DNA of 7,723 bases from an uncultured Phycisphaerales bacterium (GTDB lineage: Bacteria > Planctomycetota > Phycisphaerae > Phycisphaerales > UBA1924), in the NCBI GenBank assembly GCA_937891445.1, contig CALAFV010000242.1:1-7723 (forward strand). The letters are read 5' to 3'. The position numbers were made by a program, and so were the translations under genes. Numbering within the stretch: the stretch's first letter is position 1; every line of letters starts with the position of its first letter. The notes under the pieces are model-generated. The model ran no database searches. It was not told the origin of the DNA and saw only the letters and a list, made by a program, of their open reading frames with translations. Positions 6,556-7,723 of the stretch are shown one piece after another.

Positions 6556-7670
6556 GACAGACCCTCGCCATCTTCCTCGACGCCTACCGCGAACTCAACG
6601 CCCGCAAACTCTTCTGGATCACCCTGATCCTCTCGGGCGTCGTCGTACTCGCCTTCAGCGCCGTCGGGATCAACGAGAAGGGCCTCACGCTTCTCTGGTT
6701 CGAGTTCCCCAGCGCCCTGAACACCACCCTCTTCCCGGCGGAGTCCTTCTACAAGTGGGCGTTCGTCGCCTTCGGCATCAAGTTCTGGCTCACCTGGGCC
6801 GCCTCCATCTTGGCCCTCGTCTCGACCGCCGGCATCTTCCCCGAGTTCGTCTCCTCCGGCTCGATCGAACTCCTGCTCAGCAAGCCCATCGGCCGCCTGC
6901 GCCTGTTCCTCACCAAGTACCTCGCCGGCCTGCTCTTCGTCGTCCTCCAGGTCAGCGTCTTCACGCTGGCGTGCTTCCTCGTGATCGGCCTTCGGGGCAA
7001 GTCGTGGGAGCCCGGCCTCTTCTGGGCCGTCCCGATCACGGTCTTGTTCTTCAGTTACCTTTTTTCCATCTGCGCCCTCATCGGCCTGCTCACCCGCAGC
7101 ACGATCGCCGCATTGCTCCTCACGCTCCTGTGCTGGTTCGGCATCTTCGGCATCCACGCCACCGAGATGACGATGCTCACGTTCCGGGAGCGTGCGCAAC
7201 TCCGCGTCGAGGCCCTCGAAGCGCGCATCGCCCGCCTCGAAGCACGGCTCGCCGCCTCATCCGACCAGAACGGCGACCAGGCCGACCCGCCCGCCCCCGA
7301 CCGCGACGCCGAGCGTCTCGCGGCCGACCGGCAGAAACTCACCGAGGAGCGCAGCACCCTCGCCTCGCTCCGCAAGTGGCACGCCGGCATCTTCGCGGCC
7401 AAGTCCATCCTCCCCAAGACCGCCGAGACCACCCAACTCCTCGAACACACGCTCCTGAGTGTCACCGACATGGAGCGACTCCGCGGCCGCGACAACACCC
7501 CCGACCCCATGCCCAGCGGCGACATCCGGATCAGCGGCGCCGAACTCACCAAACGCATCGACAAGATCCAGCGGTCCCGCACCGTCCCCTGGGTGATCGG
7601 CACCTCTCTGGCGTTCCAGGCCGTCGTTCTCGCGATCGGCGCCTGGTTCTTCTGCCGCCGCGACTTCTGA
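6552..7670 (+). CDS. ABC-2-type permease with a coiled-coil loop
   Basis: This 372-residue integral membrane protein is the channel-forming partner of the preceding ATPase. Hydrophobic segments lie at about 20-40, 70-95, 122-146, 155-180, 183-201 and 346-366, six in all. Family-like features are SIELLLSKPIGRLRLFLTKYLAG (104-126), the cytoplasmic helix before segment 3, and the C-terminal CRRDF typical of ABC-2 permeases. Between segments 5 and 6 is a hydrophilic stretch of about 145 residues. Its part at 212-236 has heptad-like Leu spacing with alternating charges (RVEALEARIARLEARL), followed by a Pro/Asp-rich break and another charged helix (about 251-277), so a coiled coil is likely. With the N-terminus inside, this loop lies outside the cytoplasm. 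Translation starts at an ATG overlapping the ATPase stop, with GGAGG (6541-6545) 6 nt upstream. The cargo is unknown. Confidence 0.92.
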   Translation: MRQTLAIFLDAYRELNARKLFWITLILSGVVVLAFSAVGINEKGLTLLWFEFPSALNTTLFPAESFYKWAFVAFGIKFWLTWAASILALVSTAGIFPEFVSSGSIELLLSKPIGRLRLFLTKYLAGLLFVVLQVSVFTLACFLVIGLRGKSWEPGLFWAVPITVLFFSYLFSICALIGLLTRSTIAALLLTLLCWFGIFGIHATEMTMLTFRERAQLRVEALEARIARLEARLAASSDQNGDQADPPAPDRDAERLAADRQKLTEERSTLASLRKWHAGIFAAKSILPKTAETTQLLEHTLLSVTDMERLRGRDNTPDPMPSGDIRISGAELTKRIDKIQRSRTVPWVIGTSLAFQAVVLAIGAWFFCRRDF

Positions 7671-7680
7671 TGTGATCCCA

Positions 7681-7706
7681 CGCCAGGGAGCCGCGCCAGG
7701 GAGCCG
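7681..7706. repeat. Perfect 13-bp tandem duplication
   Basis: CGCCAGGGAGCCG occurs twice head to tail (7681-7693 and 7694-7706), starting 10 bp after the permease stop. The second copy with the following bases can form a 5-bp stem, GCGCC (7693-7697) with GGCGC (7706-7710), followed by a C-run rather than a T-run, so it is at best a weak terminator candidate. The window ends 17 bp later, so further copies cannot be excluded. Confidence 0.75.
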
Positions 7707-7723
7707 GCGCTCACCCCCCCGCC

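Noticed and set aside
147..7723. Mobile elements, CRISPR, tRNA or rRNA genes
   Set aside because: No terminal inverted repeats, transposase or integrase motifs, spaced direct repeats, cloverleaf-like segments or rRNA-like stretches were seen.

Overview
This is a dense, very GC-rich bacterial window with six protein-coding genes, five of them assignable to known families. Codons are strongly biased to C in the third position, and the sense strand of each gene is C-rich whichever way it points. The codon use, the solitary receiver protein, the ABC-2 permease with a coiled-coil loop and the lineage-restricted-looking hypothetical protein would suit a Planctomycetota-type (Phycisphaerae-like) genome. 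That placement is an inference; no rRNA or other phylogenetic marker is present. I see no tRNA, rRNA, CRISPR array, insertion sequence or phage gene.

Layout, left to right. A stand-alone response-regulator receiver protein lies on the minus strand (54-587). A 219-bp divergent gap separates it from a small plus-strand gene of unknown function (807-1307). Next is an exported PBP4-type D-Ala-D-Ala carboxypeptidase/endopeptidase, dacB (1420-3033, +). It converges, with only 6 bp between stop codons, on a UbiD-family prenylated-FMN decarboxylase (3040-4764, -). A 111-bp divergent gap then leads to a tight plus-strand operon: a class I SAM-dependent methyltransferase (4876-5532), an ABC transporter ATPase (5548-6555) and its ABC-2-type permease (6552-7670). 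The ATPase and permease overlap by 4 bp (ATGA). The last 53 bp hold a perfect 13-bp tandem duplication.

How the genes work together. The ATPase and permease almost certainly form one transporter, probably an exporter, and the methyltransferase 15 bp upstream is probably co-transcribed. The permease has a roughly 145-residue loop between its last two membrane segments. The loop contains a predicted coiled coil and, by the simplest topology, lies outside the cytoplasm. DacB trims or cleaves peptidoglycan cross-links, UbiD probably acts in quinone or aromatic-acid metabolism, and the receiver protein belongs to signalling. These three show no evident link to each other.

The most unexpected signal is compositional. 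The palindromic tetranucleotide AGCT does not appear to occur anywhere in the 7.7 kb. Codon choice seems to bend around it: Gln, Glu and Lys before a CTN leucine take CAA/GAA/AAA, although CAG/GAG/AAG are common elsewhere, and serine before a T-initial codon takes TCC rather than AGC. This looks like site avoidance of the kind associated with restriction-modification, but I counted by eye and it needs computing. I found no clearly new multi-gene system; the methyltransferase-ABC exporter cassette is the nearest candidate.
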